From contig MNYI01000094.1 in the NCBI GenBank assembly GCA_001873945.1, positions 1 through 7,623 of the forward strand: a DNA stretch of 7,623 bases. The letters are read 5' to 3'. How positions within the stretch are numbered: position 1 is the stretch's first letter; each line of letters begins with the position of its first letter. Shown here in pieces: positions 1 through 7,414 of the stretch. The notes beneath the pieces were generated by a model that was not told the origin of the DNA, did no database searches, and was given only the letters and a program-made list of their open reading frames with translations. The DNA comes from Candidatus Desantisbacteria bacterium CG2_30_40_21. Its GTDB lineage: Bacteria; UBA9089; CG2-30-40-21. The translations under genes and the position numbers were made by a program.

Positions 1-154
1 ACTCAAGTGGGGCATAAATTGCGATTTTTTCGGTGAGGATTAATCAAGGAGAGCAAGGCGTGAAGGTGAGCAATAGTGTACTATTGCTCACCTGAACAAC
101 ACAGCTATCGTTGATTAAGACCAGCGAAAAACGCAATTTATGCCCCACTTGAGT
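1..154. repeat. 154-bp imperfect palindrome, MITE-like fold-back element
   Basis: Bases 1-23 (beginning ACTCAAGTGG) are the exact reverse complement of 132-154. Moving inward, TTTTTCG at 26-32 pairs with 125-131, TTAATCAA at 40-47 pairs with 111-118, and AGGTGAGCAATAGT at 64-77 pairs with 80-93 around a 2-base centre. The segments between these blocks (33-39 against 119-124, and 48-63 against 94-110) are of nearly equal length but only partly complementary, so the whole reads as one old palindrome whose middle arms have diverged. No protein is encoded. Perfect ends with a non-coding interior fit a miniature inverted-repeat element, but no family could be recognised from the ends. The left flank lies outside the window, so a target-site duplication cannot be tested. 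An alternative is a large regulatory hairpin in the sprA leader. Confidence 0.8.
64..93. repeat. Perfect 14-bp central inverted repeat of the palindrome
   Basis: AGGTGAGCAATAGT at 64-77 is matched by ACTATTGCTCACCT at 80-93, with only GT between them. It would form a strong hairpin in RNA or a cruciform in DNA, although the tip must open to make a real loop. It is not followed by a T-run, so it is not a typical intrinsic terminator. It is preserved exactly although the neighbouring arm segments have drifted, which suggests either selection on the tip or recent homogenisation. Confidence 0.8.
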
Positions 155-169
155 ATAGTAATTGCAATC

Positions 170-175
170 AAGGTG
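170..175 (+). promoter_or_regulatory. Ribosome binding site that sets the sprA start
   Basis: AAGGTG lies 6 bases upstream of the ATG at 182 and matches the AAGGAG consensus at five of six positions. An in-frame ATG at 140 sits inside the right arm of the palindrome and has no purine-rich site before it. The site therefore favours 182. The hydrophobic signal-peptide stretch also begins shortly after 182. Confidence 0.7.
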
Positions 176-181
176 TATTTC

Positions 182-3100
182 ATGAATCAACAACAATCAA
201 TAGTATTGGCTTTTATTCTTTGTCTGATAATATTTTGTCCGGATTGTTCTGCTGAAGAAGGGCTGCAACTTTCTTTACCAGAATTATCCATAGATACAGA
301 AATACTCAAACCACTTCCCTTAAAACCTGCAACCGTTTCTGTCACTCCTGTTAAAAAAGAATCGACAACCATGCCCTTTCAAACCTTGCGAAATGATGCA
401 GAAAGTTTGGTAAAACCTATAAGTGCGGAAAAAAAGAAAGAGTTGCCAAAGGAAACCGTACTCATCCCTTCCATTTCAGAGACAATATCTTATCAGCCTA
501 AACTGGAGATAAATAAGGAGAAATGGGAAGAGACAAGGAGTCAGGTGGAAAAGGCAGAACAGCAGATGGATGAATTTGTAGGGGCAGGTCTTGTCCCTGC
601 TCCCTCTAAGCAAGAGGCAGTAGGCACGGAAGAGATTGGACAGGATACAGAAGAAACAAAGAGATTAAAGGAAAGGATTATTCAAGAGGAAAGAAAACGA
701 TTTGATGAGGAAAAGAGACGAATAGAGAATGAGCTTCAAAGATTAAGGGATAAGGCAAAAAATGTTAAACAGGAAGAACAACCAGATGCGATACAGGATG
801 TGCCTGAGGTTGATGGGATTAAACCGAATGTGGAGGAGGTGCCAGGGGAGAGTATGCAGAAAGGCACAGAGACTACAGGGCAAGGGACACAAACTGCGAA
901 ATTTATGGATGTTTCAAAGAATATCCTTAAGAGGTTGAAATTGCCGGGGTTTAAGAAGAAGATTGTCCCTGCTGCAAAAAAACCTTCAAGTGAGGTAGTG
1001 CCTTTGCCAGAGAAATTGCCTCTGGCAGGGACAGTTTCCATAGTACAAAAGCCCGTGCAGGAAAAACCAAAGAGAATAGCATCTCAGACAGGGGTATTGT
1101 ATAAATTGCTCGATAAATTAAAGGGTCCTCAGGATGAAAACCTTGAAAAGAAAAAAGAATTATTTAATATTGAACCTGGCAAGGGGATAACCCATGATTT
1201 TTCTGTTGCTAAATTAACTATCAGTGGGAATAAATCTATTACAACTAACTTTGGTAGTGCTGCCTATCTTGATAAGGCAAGGAGGGATAAAAAAGAGGCT
1301 CCGCCTATAGCCTCTACTGGCTTTGGCATTAATCAAACGCTGAATGTTAAACTAAATGGTGTGGTTCAGGATAAAATAACTGTAAATGTAGATTACAACG
1401 ATACGAATGGACAGGAAAAGAGAACCGTAAATATAGATTATAAGGATCCAGCAGCAGCTATCTCTGATGTAAGCTTTGGTGATGTAAACTTGTCCGAAAT
1501 CTCAGACCCAAAGGCTACACTTATTAGTGCTAATAAACAATTATTTGGAATACGGGTGAAGGGCAAGTATAAAAACCAGTATGATGTGGCTATGATTATG
1601 TCAAAAACAAAGGGGAAGTCAGCTACTCAAGTTTTGAGTAAAAAGGATCGTAAGGCTGTAGAATTAACCCATACCTCATACAATAGGTATAAGTATTATC
1701 AGCTTATCCCTCAGGTAAAAGGGAAAAAAACCATTACTATCCATGGGGTTTATATGGATAACCGTAATAATAATGATGTGCAAAGAAATATCACGGCTAC
1801 TGCAACCGTTACTATTGGGACAAGGACGATAAATGATAATTTGACCAAGTTTGAACGATTGATGAATCAAAAGGATTATACCATTGACGAAAATGGAATA
1901 TTAACCATTAATCGAAGCATAAGCGAATCATATTGCCTTGGTGTTGTTTTTACCTATGGCAGCGAAACATATCCTGGTACTGGAAGCTATAGCATGAATC
2001 CTGAAAATCCAGGATTTGTCTGGATGATAAAGCCTCGAAGCGACCTTTTTGAAGGAGGCAACTATGATATTTTTGAGTGCAGGAATATATATAGTCTCAG
2101 TGGCCTTCAATCAGGTGAGATTGGAGTAGAGATAGTTGATAAACAAGGCAGGAGTTTTTTTAATGAGGGTGGAACAAATACATCCTATGCTCGCCTCTTT
2201 GGATTGGATAATAATGCTGATGGTTACATAGAGCCTGCTTTTATTGATTATAATCGAAAACTCCTCATCTTTCCGGATGATACCCCATTTAATCTGATAG
2301 ATGCTGGAAGCAATGTGAATGAATTCCTGAATGCTACAGCCACAGCCATGGCTACACAAACATTAAGCAAATATTCAGCCATAGAGATGTATAAATCCAT
2401 TCCTGATAAAACAGCTATTAGCACACAGCCAACCTATAATATTAAATTAAGCTATAAAACCTCTGGAAGGGATGCTTATATGCTTCAGGGATGGAATATT
2501 GTTGAAAATAGTGAGCAGATATTTGTTAATGGGGTGAAAATGACCAGGGGCATAGATTATATGGTTGATTATAGCTCAGGATTTCTGACATTCTTTACAA
2601 AACCGCCGGATAATGCTGATATCAGGGCAGAGTATGAATATGCCTCTTTTGGTGCAGAACAACAAAAAAATCTTGTTGGTGCCAGAATGCAGTATAAGCC
2701 AAATAACAACTTTCATTTTGGTTCAACCCTTATCTACAATGGGGCATCAGGCTCTGCGGATATTCCAAAGATTGGTGCTTCACCTGAAAGCCTTCAGGTC
2801 TTTGGGGTAGATACGGCTGTTAATCTTACGGCTCTGGCAAATAAGGCATTCAAGATGAAAAAACCCCTGCCGTTTTCTCTTTCCCTTGAGGGAGAATTGG
2901 CTGCATCCAGATTGTTCGTGAATACATTTGGCTATGCCTTGATTGATTCTATGGAGGGGGTTAAGGAAACGATGCGGGCTTCCACCTATGAGGATAACTG
3001 GCAGATTGGCAGCCTACCGACAGGAACAGGAAGCACACGGATAATGTTAAAGCCAAACTCAGAAAAGGTAGAGGGTGATAAGGGTCCTTTTATTGGTCCG

Positions 3101-6100
3101 TATAGCAAAAAAGAGGAGATTAGATGGAAGGATAAAGCGAATGAAGAGAAACAAACGGAAGAGGTTTTATATCTTGATTATGCCCCAACACATAATGGTA
3201 CATGGTGTGTCTCTGTTGTCAGCCCCCTTTCCCGAGGGGCAGGGTCAATAGATATGAGGGAGTATGCAGATATGGAACTCTGGATAAAGGGTGCTGGGAC
3301 TGTGAAAATATCTGTTGACCTTGGCATTGTCTCTGAGGATGCAGATGGTACAGGTACAGTGCCTATGACCGAGGATAAAAATAAAAATGTGCTGCTGGAT
3401 AAGGGTGAAGATATTGGTTGGGAGTTTCAGCTTGGAACGGAAACGATTAGGGTTGGGGCAAATAACCGTAAGATTGATACTGAGGACTTAGATGGGGATG
3501 GACAATTAAGCACGCAGAATCATTACTTTACCCTTAATCTTGATAAGGCAACAGACACTACCCAGGGAATGGGATTGAATGGGTTTTGTCGATATATACT
3601 CCCATTACAGAATGCAGTTACCGGTGATGGTCAACCAAACTGGGAATTGATCAAGCATATAAGGATAAGGCTTGAGGGGACAACCACTACCTCTGGACAA
3701 GTATGTATTGGTGATATTTCTTTAATAAAGAGTAGATGGAGCAAGGGGTCGGTTACTACAACTACAGATACGGCAACCATTACAGTCAGCTCTTTGAATT
3801 CACAGGATGATCCGCAATATCAATCTATTAAAAACGAGCAGGGCTTTGATAATTTGTATCCAAATAAACAGATTGTTCGAGAAGAGGCTATGGTGATAAA
3901 ATATGGTATCTCTGGGGGGAGTGGGACAATAACGCCAGCCGGATTTGTCTTTCGTAAATTCAGACAGCAAAACTATAATTATTATAAAAATCTCAACTTC
4001 TGGCTGAAAAATGAAGAAAATGGTACAGGGACATTCTTTATAAAGATGGGAATTGATGAGAATAATTATATTGAATATGCCTTTCTCTTGCCTCAAGATG
4101 ATAGTTGGAAAAAGATAGAATTGAGCATCCTTGAATTAAAGAACAAGATGGTTGAACTTATTAAGGGGACTAAAACTACGGCTTTTAATTATGCAACTGC
4201 AACCAGCCTGTTTGAAGAGCATCGGAAAGTTACTAGAATTCTTGGCAATCCTGAATTGACCAATATCCAATGGCTGGCAATGGGTATACGGAATGAGGGA
4301 ACAACATTAATCAATGGAAAGATTCTGGTAAATGAGATCCATCTTTCAGGGGCAGAACCAGTAGCAGGTGATGCCAGACGAATATCTGTTAATGCTGCAT
4401 ATCCGGGATGGGGAAATATTGGCTGGAGCAATCAAAATATTGGAAGTGATTTTCAGAGAATAACCGATGATAGACCCGGTTCCAATGAGACTATCTCTGA
4501 TTCCGTGACACTTAGCTTTAATCGAATAAGGATATTGCCGATTACCTGTTCCTATGAGAAAAAAATTGAGCAGACAGACCCAACCAAGATTAATGATATT
4601 TTAAGGTCAGACTTTGGGTCAAGAACAACCATATCGCAACGACTGGGGGTTAGCCTGAAAGATCCGGGCAGCATCAAGCTATTTGGCACAGGGGCTGTTT
4701 CTTCATATCTGAAGAATAAAATCAGTCCATTAACCGTTAATGCCAATTATAGCGATAAGGGGATTGATTCTAAGCGGCAGGATGATACATCCGTTAAGGA
4801 TTCATATACCCTGTCAGGTGATGTAAATTATAAGTGGACATTCCCAAAGAGGTTTTTGAAGATTATACCAACCGGGGATTCCCTTATTTTGTCGCCTGCA
4901 TACAACTATAAACGGACATTTAATAATGAGGCATATCCCCTTGAAAAAATAAAAAATAAGGAGGAGACTTATCTAACCGATGATTGTAAATTAGGCATAG
5001 ATTTTGTCCCATTGCGACAAAAAAATAAGGATAATACCCCTGGGAAGATTATCCTTTCTGGAAAATCTGATATAGCCTTAAGTCAAACCCGCAAGCAGCT
5101 TATTAAGGTGGGGACAGAGTCAGCCGTTGCCTATCAATTGGATGGACGGAAATTTGGGGTAAGCATAAAGGATGTAAAATACAATGCTATCCCGGGTATC
5201 TCACCAAAGTTGGAGACGGAAATACATTTTGATGAAAGCAATTTCCGTAAAGGTGAGCCTGGAAAAAGATTAAAGGATCTGGTCACCAGCAATCGTTTTG
5301 TTATTAATGGGGAGATTAATCCAAAGGAGTGGATCAAACCTGTAGGCACGACAGGGAAAAAGCCAAACTGGAAGTATAAGCTCGTGAATATGGTGACTAT
5401 GAAGTCTGGATTTGAGGTTATAGTAAATGCCAATTATAACAGCGTAGATGAGGGTGTTTCTATCCTTGACGGCATATCCATGGCATATAAGGATTACTAT
5501 AAGGATAGGCTCTGGAAAGGGATAGAGGCAAAGGAGGGGGCACCAACCATGCTGTTTGGATCAGGTACAACCAGACCCAACTCCTCAATAACCAGAAAAT
5601 TTAATTTGACAAGCAATTGGTCAATATGGAAACCATTAACGAGAAGCTCTGTAGAGTATGTCTATTCTGAGGGAAAGAGTCAAGTTGGGGTAGGTAATCC
5701 ATCCTTAACGGATAATACAACATATACCATGGATATGTCTATGGATATGATTCAGGCTGTGCAATGTGCGGCTTCAAATACAGTTACAAATATGAGCCAG
5801 ATTTTACCACAGTTTTTACATAGGCATATCAAATATTTTGGCTCATCTACAACCGTTGGCACCAAGATAATAATGTCCCATGCAAAGGATATGAGCCAGA
5901 CACCGATAAAAATAACAGATAATCTCACAGTTAATTCAAACCTATGCTCCCGTCGGCTCATTGGAAGAAAAATAGATTCTACCTTTAATATGGATTGGAA
6001 TAATACAACAAGCAACAAGCCAAATGGATTAAAAGATTATACACAAACGATAAGCCCTAAATTGAGCTTAAAATATAATGAGAGTAGTGCTAAACCAGTA

Positions 6101-6364
6101 AGTATGCTCGGTAGAAAGCTTAGCTTAAGTCGAAAGCTTGATACTGAATGTACTGTAGGGATGAATTTTATCTATAAAGAGATTGATAATAAGCTAAGTG
6201 AGCATAAGTGGGATATTCTTACCAAAATTACCAATCACTATGAACTTCAAAAGAATACCACCTCATCCATGTCATTTGAAATCGGCTATACTCATAATGG
6301 ACTTGAGGAGAATAAGGATTATTATAACTATAAATGGAGTGCTAATGTGCAGTTTAAGTTTTAG
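182..6364 (+). CDS. sprA: SprA-family outer-membrane protein (type IX secretion translocon homologue)
   Basis: This 2060-residue protein resembles SprA, which in Flavobacterium forms the very large outer-membrane barrel that exports type IX secretion substrates. Residues 1-24 look like a signal peptide (hydrophobic IVLAFILCLIIF, likely cut after DCSA), though the n-region lacks Lys or Arg. Pro-rich sequence and charged coiled-coil segments follow, near 107-130 and 155-198. SprA-like blocks, recognised from memory of the family, are: 380-479 (GINQTLNVKLNG to the SANKQLFGIRVKGKY region); FGLDNNADGYIE at 673, ending IFPDDTPF; RGIDYMVDYSSGFL at 789; GYALIDSMEG at 917; acidic DTEDLDGDGQLS at 1099; FDNLYPNKQ at 1222; GNPELTNIQWLAMGIRN at 1355. 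About 1395-2060 is strand-rich and ends NVQFKF, a typical barrel-insertion terminus. It is somewhat shorter than the roughly 2400 residues of Flavobacterium SprA. The reading frame is intact. Partners such as PorV are not in the window, so a secretion role is inferred from family only. Confidence 0.87.
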   Translation: MNQQQSIVLAFILCLIIFCPDCSAEEGLQLSLPELSIDTEILKPLPLKPATVSVTPVKKESTTMPFQTLRNDAESLVKPISAEKKKELPKETVLIPSISETISYQPKLEINKEKWEETRSQVEKAEQQMDEFVGAGLVPAPSKQEAVGTEEIGQDTEETKRLKERIIQEERKRFDEEKRRIENELQRLRDKAKNVKQEEQPDAIQDVPEVDGIKPNVEEVPGESMQKGTETTGQGTQTAKFMDVSKNILKRLKLPGFKKKIVPAAKKPSSEVVPLPEKLPLAGTVSIVQKPVQEKPKRIASQTGVLYKLLDKLKGPQDENLEKKKELFNIEPGKGITHDFSVAKLTISGNKSITTNFGSAAYLDKARRDKKEAPPIASTGFGINQTLNVKLNGVVQDKITVNVDYNDTNGQEKRTVNIDYKDPAAAISDVSFGDVNLSEISDPKATLISANKQLFGIRVKGKYKNQYDVAMIMSKTKGKSATQVLSKKDRKAVELTHTSYNRYKYYQLIPQVKGKKTITIHGVYMDNRNNNDVQRNITATATVTIGTRTINDNLTKFERLMNQKDYTIDENGILTINRSISESYCLGVVFTYGSETYPGTGSYSMNPENPGFVWMIKPRSDLFEGGNYDIFECRNIYSLSGLQSGEIGVEIVDKQGRSFFNEGGTNTSYARLFGLDNNADGYIEPAFIDYNRKLLIFPDDTPFNLIDAGSNVNEFLNATATAMATQTLSKYSAIEMYKSIPDKTAISTQPTYNIKLSYKTSGRDAYMLQGWNIVENSEQIFVNGVKMTRGIDYMVDYSSGFLTFFTKPPDNADIRAEYEYASFGAEQQKNLVGARMQYKPNNNFHFGSTLIYNGASGSADIPKIGASPESLQVFGVDTAVNLTALANKAFKMKKPLPFSLSLEGELAASRLFVNTFGYALIDSMEGVKETMRASTYEDNWQIGSLPTGTGSTRIMLKPNSEKVEGDKGPFIGPYSKKEEIRWKDKANEEKQTEEVLYLDYAPTHNGTWCVSVVSPLSRGAGSIDMREYADMELWIKGAGTVKISVDLGIVSEDADGTGTVPMTEDKNKNVLLDKGEDIGWEFQLGTETIRVGANNRKIDTEDLDGDGQLSTQNHYFTLNLDKATDTTQGMGLNGFCRYILPLQNAVTGDGQPNWELIKHIRIRLEGTTTTSGQVCIGDISLIKSRWSKGSVTTTTDTATITVSSLNSQDDPQYQSIKNEQGFDNLYPNKQIVREEAMVIKYGISGGSGTITPAGFVFRKFRQQNYNYYKNLNFWLKNEENGTGTFFIKMGIDENNYIEYAFLLPQDDSWKKIELSILELKNKMVELIKGTKTTAFNYATATSLFEEHRKVTRILGNPELTNIQWLAMGIRNEGTTLINGKILVNEIHLSGAEPVAGDARRISVNAAYPGWGNIGWSNQNIGSDFQRITDDRPGSNETISDSVTLSFNRIRILPITCSYEKKIEQTDPTKINDILRSDFGSRTTISQRLGVSLKDPGSIKLFGTGAVSSYLKNKISPLTVNANYSDKGIDSKRQDDTSVKDSYTLSGDVNYKWTFPKRFLKIIPTGDSLILSPAYNYKRTFNNEAYPLEKIKNKEETYLTDDCKLGIDFVPLRQKNKDNTPGKIILSGKSDIALSQTRKQLIKVGTESAVAYQLDGRKFGVSIKDVKYNAIPGISPKLETEIHFDESNFRKGEPGKRLKDLVTSNRFVINGEINPKEWIKPVGTTGKKPNWKYKLVNMVTMKSGFEVIVNANYNSVDEGVSILDGISMAYKDYYKDRLWKGIEAKEGAPTMLFGSGTTRPNSSITRKFNLTSNWSIWKPLTRSSVEYVYSEGKSQVGVGNPSLTDNTTYTMDMSMDMIQAVQCAASNTVTNMSQILPQFLHRHIKYFGSSTTVGTKIIMSHAKDMSQTPIKITDNLTVNSNLCSRRLIGRKIDSTFNMDWNNTTSNKPNGLKDYTQTISPKLSLKYNESSAKPVSMLGRKLSLSRKLDTECTVGMNFIYKEIDNKLSEHKWDILTKITNHYELQKNTTSSMSFEIGYTHNGLEENKDYYNYKWSANVQFKF
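581..604. repeat. REP-like hairpin inside the sprA linker
   Basis: GGGGCAGG at 581-588 pairs with CCTGC at 596-600 plus CCC at 602-604, with one bulged T at 601. This gives an 8-bp stem with a 7-base loop. In the sprA frame the surrounding codons read VGAGLVPAP, between two coiled-coil stretches. It is more GC-rich than its surroundings and shares the core GTCCCTGC with the inverted repeat at 964-1033. It may be a dispersed palindromic repeat inserted in frame. Only this one compact copy is visible here. Confidence 0.5.
964..1033. repeat. Nested inverted repeats in the sprA linker
   Basis: TGTCCCTGC at 964-972 is the exact reverse complement of GCAGGGACA at 1025-1033. Inside it, TGCCAGAG at 1005-1012 pairs exactly with CTCTGGCA at 1020-1027 around a 7-base loop. 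The two overlap at 1025-1027, so they cannot both form fully. The stretch encodes a Pro- and Lys-rich linker (IVPAAKKPSS to LPLAGTVSIV) that precedes the conserved SprA body. TGTCCCTGC also occurs at 592-600, giving three copies of this core within about 450 bases. Confidence 0.5.
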
Positions 6365-6457
6365 GGAGAATTCACCGTAACAGTTGAATGACGGAGGCTT
6401 TGCCTACCACATTTGATGGGCATTACCTCTTAAAACACCATATGCGGAGGTTAGGGG
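6365..6457. other. Intergenic gap between sprA and rluD
   Basis: The 93 bases hold no gene. A small imperfect hairpin (GGAGGC at 6393-6398 against GCCTACC at 6402-6408) has no T-run after it and does not look like an intrinsic terminator. No convincing promoter pair was found. Read-through from sprA into rluD is therefore plausible but not shown. Confidence 0.55.
6446..6450 (+). promoter_or_regulatory. Ribosome binding site for the rluD GTG start
   Basis: GGAGG sits 7 bases before the GTG at 6458, which is near-ideal spacing. A weaker GGTGG at 6476-6480 precedes a second in-frame GTG at 6485 by only 4 bases. The stronger site favours 6458, even though relatives of this enzyme usually begin nearer the KIFIP stretch after 6485. 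Confidence 0.65.
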
Positions 6458-7414
6458 GTGGAAAAACAATGTAATGGTGGAATAGTGAAGATATTTATTC
6501 CCGACAACAATGCCAATCAAAGAATAGACACCTTTCTTGCCTCGTATCTCAAGGTATCTCGTGCGTTTGTACAGGGGGTGATAGATGAGGGAAGGGTAAC
6601 CAGAAAAACACTCCATGGGAATATTCCTACAAAGGCAAATTACAAGATAAAAAAAGGAGATTGTTTGATCGTGGAATTGCCAGAGGAGAAGGAATCTTCT
6701 ATTGTCCCAGAAAACTTGCCAATTGATATTATTTATGAAGATAGCCAGATAATTGTTGTCAACAAGCCGGCTGGAATGATTACACACCCAACACATAAGA
6801 TAACAACTAACACCTTGGTTAATGCCTTATTAGCTCATACCAATCTATGTCAGATAGGCTTACCGCTTAGACCGGGCATTGTTCATCGTTTAGACAAAGA
6901 AACGACAGGGGTAATGGTGGTGGCAAAAACAGATAAGGCATACTGGCATCTTGCAGGCCAATTTCACGACCGTAAGATATTCAAGGAATACCTGGCCATA
7001 GTCCATGGGTGTGTCAAGAAGGATGAAGCAACTATTGATGAACCTATTGGACGACCCAAAGATGGTGGAACAGGGATGCAGATCAGGGGACGGCTTAGTC
7101 GGCCAGCAATTACTAATTACCATGTGGAAAAAAGAATTAATCAGGAATATACTTTGTTGAGGGTCAGAATATATACTGGCAGAACACACCAGATTCGTGT
7201 TCATCTCAAGTTTATTGGCTACCCGATTGTAGGGGATAAACGATATTGCCCATCAAAACCATCTGCCAGAGGCGCTACCCCTTTTCCCAGACAGGCACTT
7301 CATGCCCATATACTTGGCATATCCCATCCTGAAACAGGGGAATATATGCAATTTATTGCACCATTACCAGAGGATATGAGGGTATTTATGAAAATAAATG
7401 GGGACAAATCATGA
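6458..7414 (+). CDS. rluD: RluD-type 23S rRNA pseudouridine synthase
   Basis: The 318-residue product belongs to the RluA/RluC/RluD family, which isomerises uridines in RNA. RluD modifies the helix 69 loop of 23S rRNA in the cytoplasm. An N-terminal S4 RNA-binding domain covers about residues 20-70 (QRIDTFLASYLKVSRAFVQ). The catalytic motif RPGIVHRLDKETTGVMVVAKT carries the nucleophile Asp146. KEYLAIVHG (176-184) and the conserved GRTHQIRVHL (241-250) follow, then the ALHAH block near the C-terminus. Length is close to E. coli RluD (about 326). The S4 domain argues against RluA, and the PGIVHRLDK form fits RluD better than RluC, but the exact target uridines cannot be read from sequence. The start is GTG; the alternative GTG at 6485 would give 309 residues. 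It lies 93 bases after sprA on the same strand and may share its transcript. Confidence 0.94.
   Translation: MEKQCNGGIVKIFIPDNNANQRIDTFLASYLKVSRAFVQGVIDEGRVTRKTLHGNIPTKANYKIKKGDCLIVELPEEKESSIVPENLPIDIIYEDSQIIVVNKPAGMITHPTHKITTNTLVNALLAHTNLCQIGLPLRPGIVHRLDKETTGVMVVAKTDKAYWHLAGQFHDRKIFKEYLAIVHGCVKKDEATIDEPIGRPKDGGTGMQIRGRLSRPAITNYHVEKRINQEYTLLRVRIYTGRTHQIRVHLKFIGYPIVGDKRYCPSKPSARGATPFPRQALHAHILGISHPETGEYMQFIAPLPEDMRVFMKINGDKS

Noticed and set aside
140..181. Extension of sprA to the ATG at 140
   Set aside because: This ATG lies in the palindrome arm, has no ribosome binding site, and precedes a better start at 182 with AAGGTG at 6-base spacing.
1382..1447. Near-direct repeat of 21 bases (1382-1402 and 1427-1447, 18 identical)
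   Set aside because: It encodes successive beta-strand peptides (VNVDYND and VNIDYKD) in a conserved SprA block, so protein-level repetition explains it.
976..5025. Seven-base A runs in sprA (976-982, 1724-1730, 2664-2670, 5019-5025) as phase-variation sites
   Set aside because: Runs of seven A are expected in an AT-rich gene of this length, and the protein has no sign of switching.
6393..6408. Terminator between sprA and rluD
   Set aside because: The stem is short and imperfect, and no T-run follows it.
6404..6796. 130-codon minus-strand frame over the rluD start
   Set aside because: It is antisense to a well-supported enzyme gene, has low-complexity composition and shows no recognisable motif.
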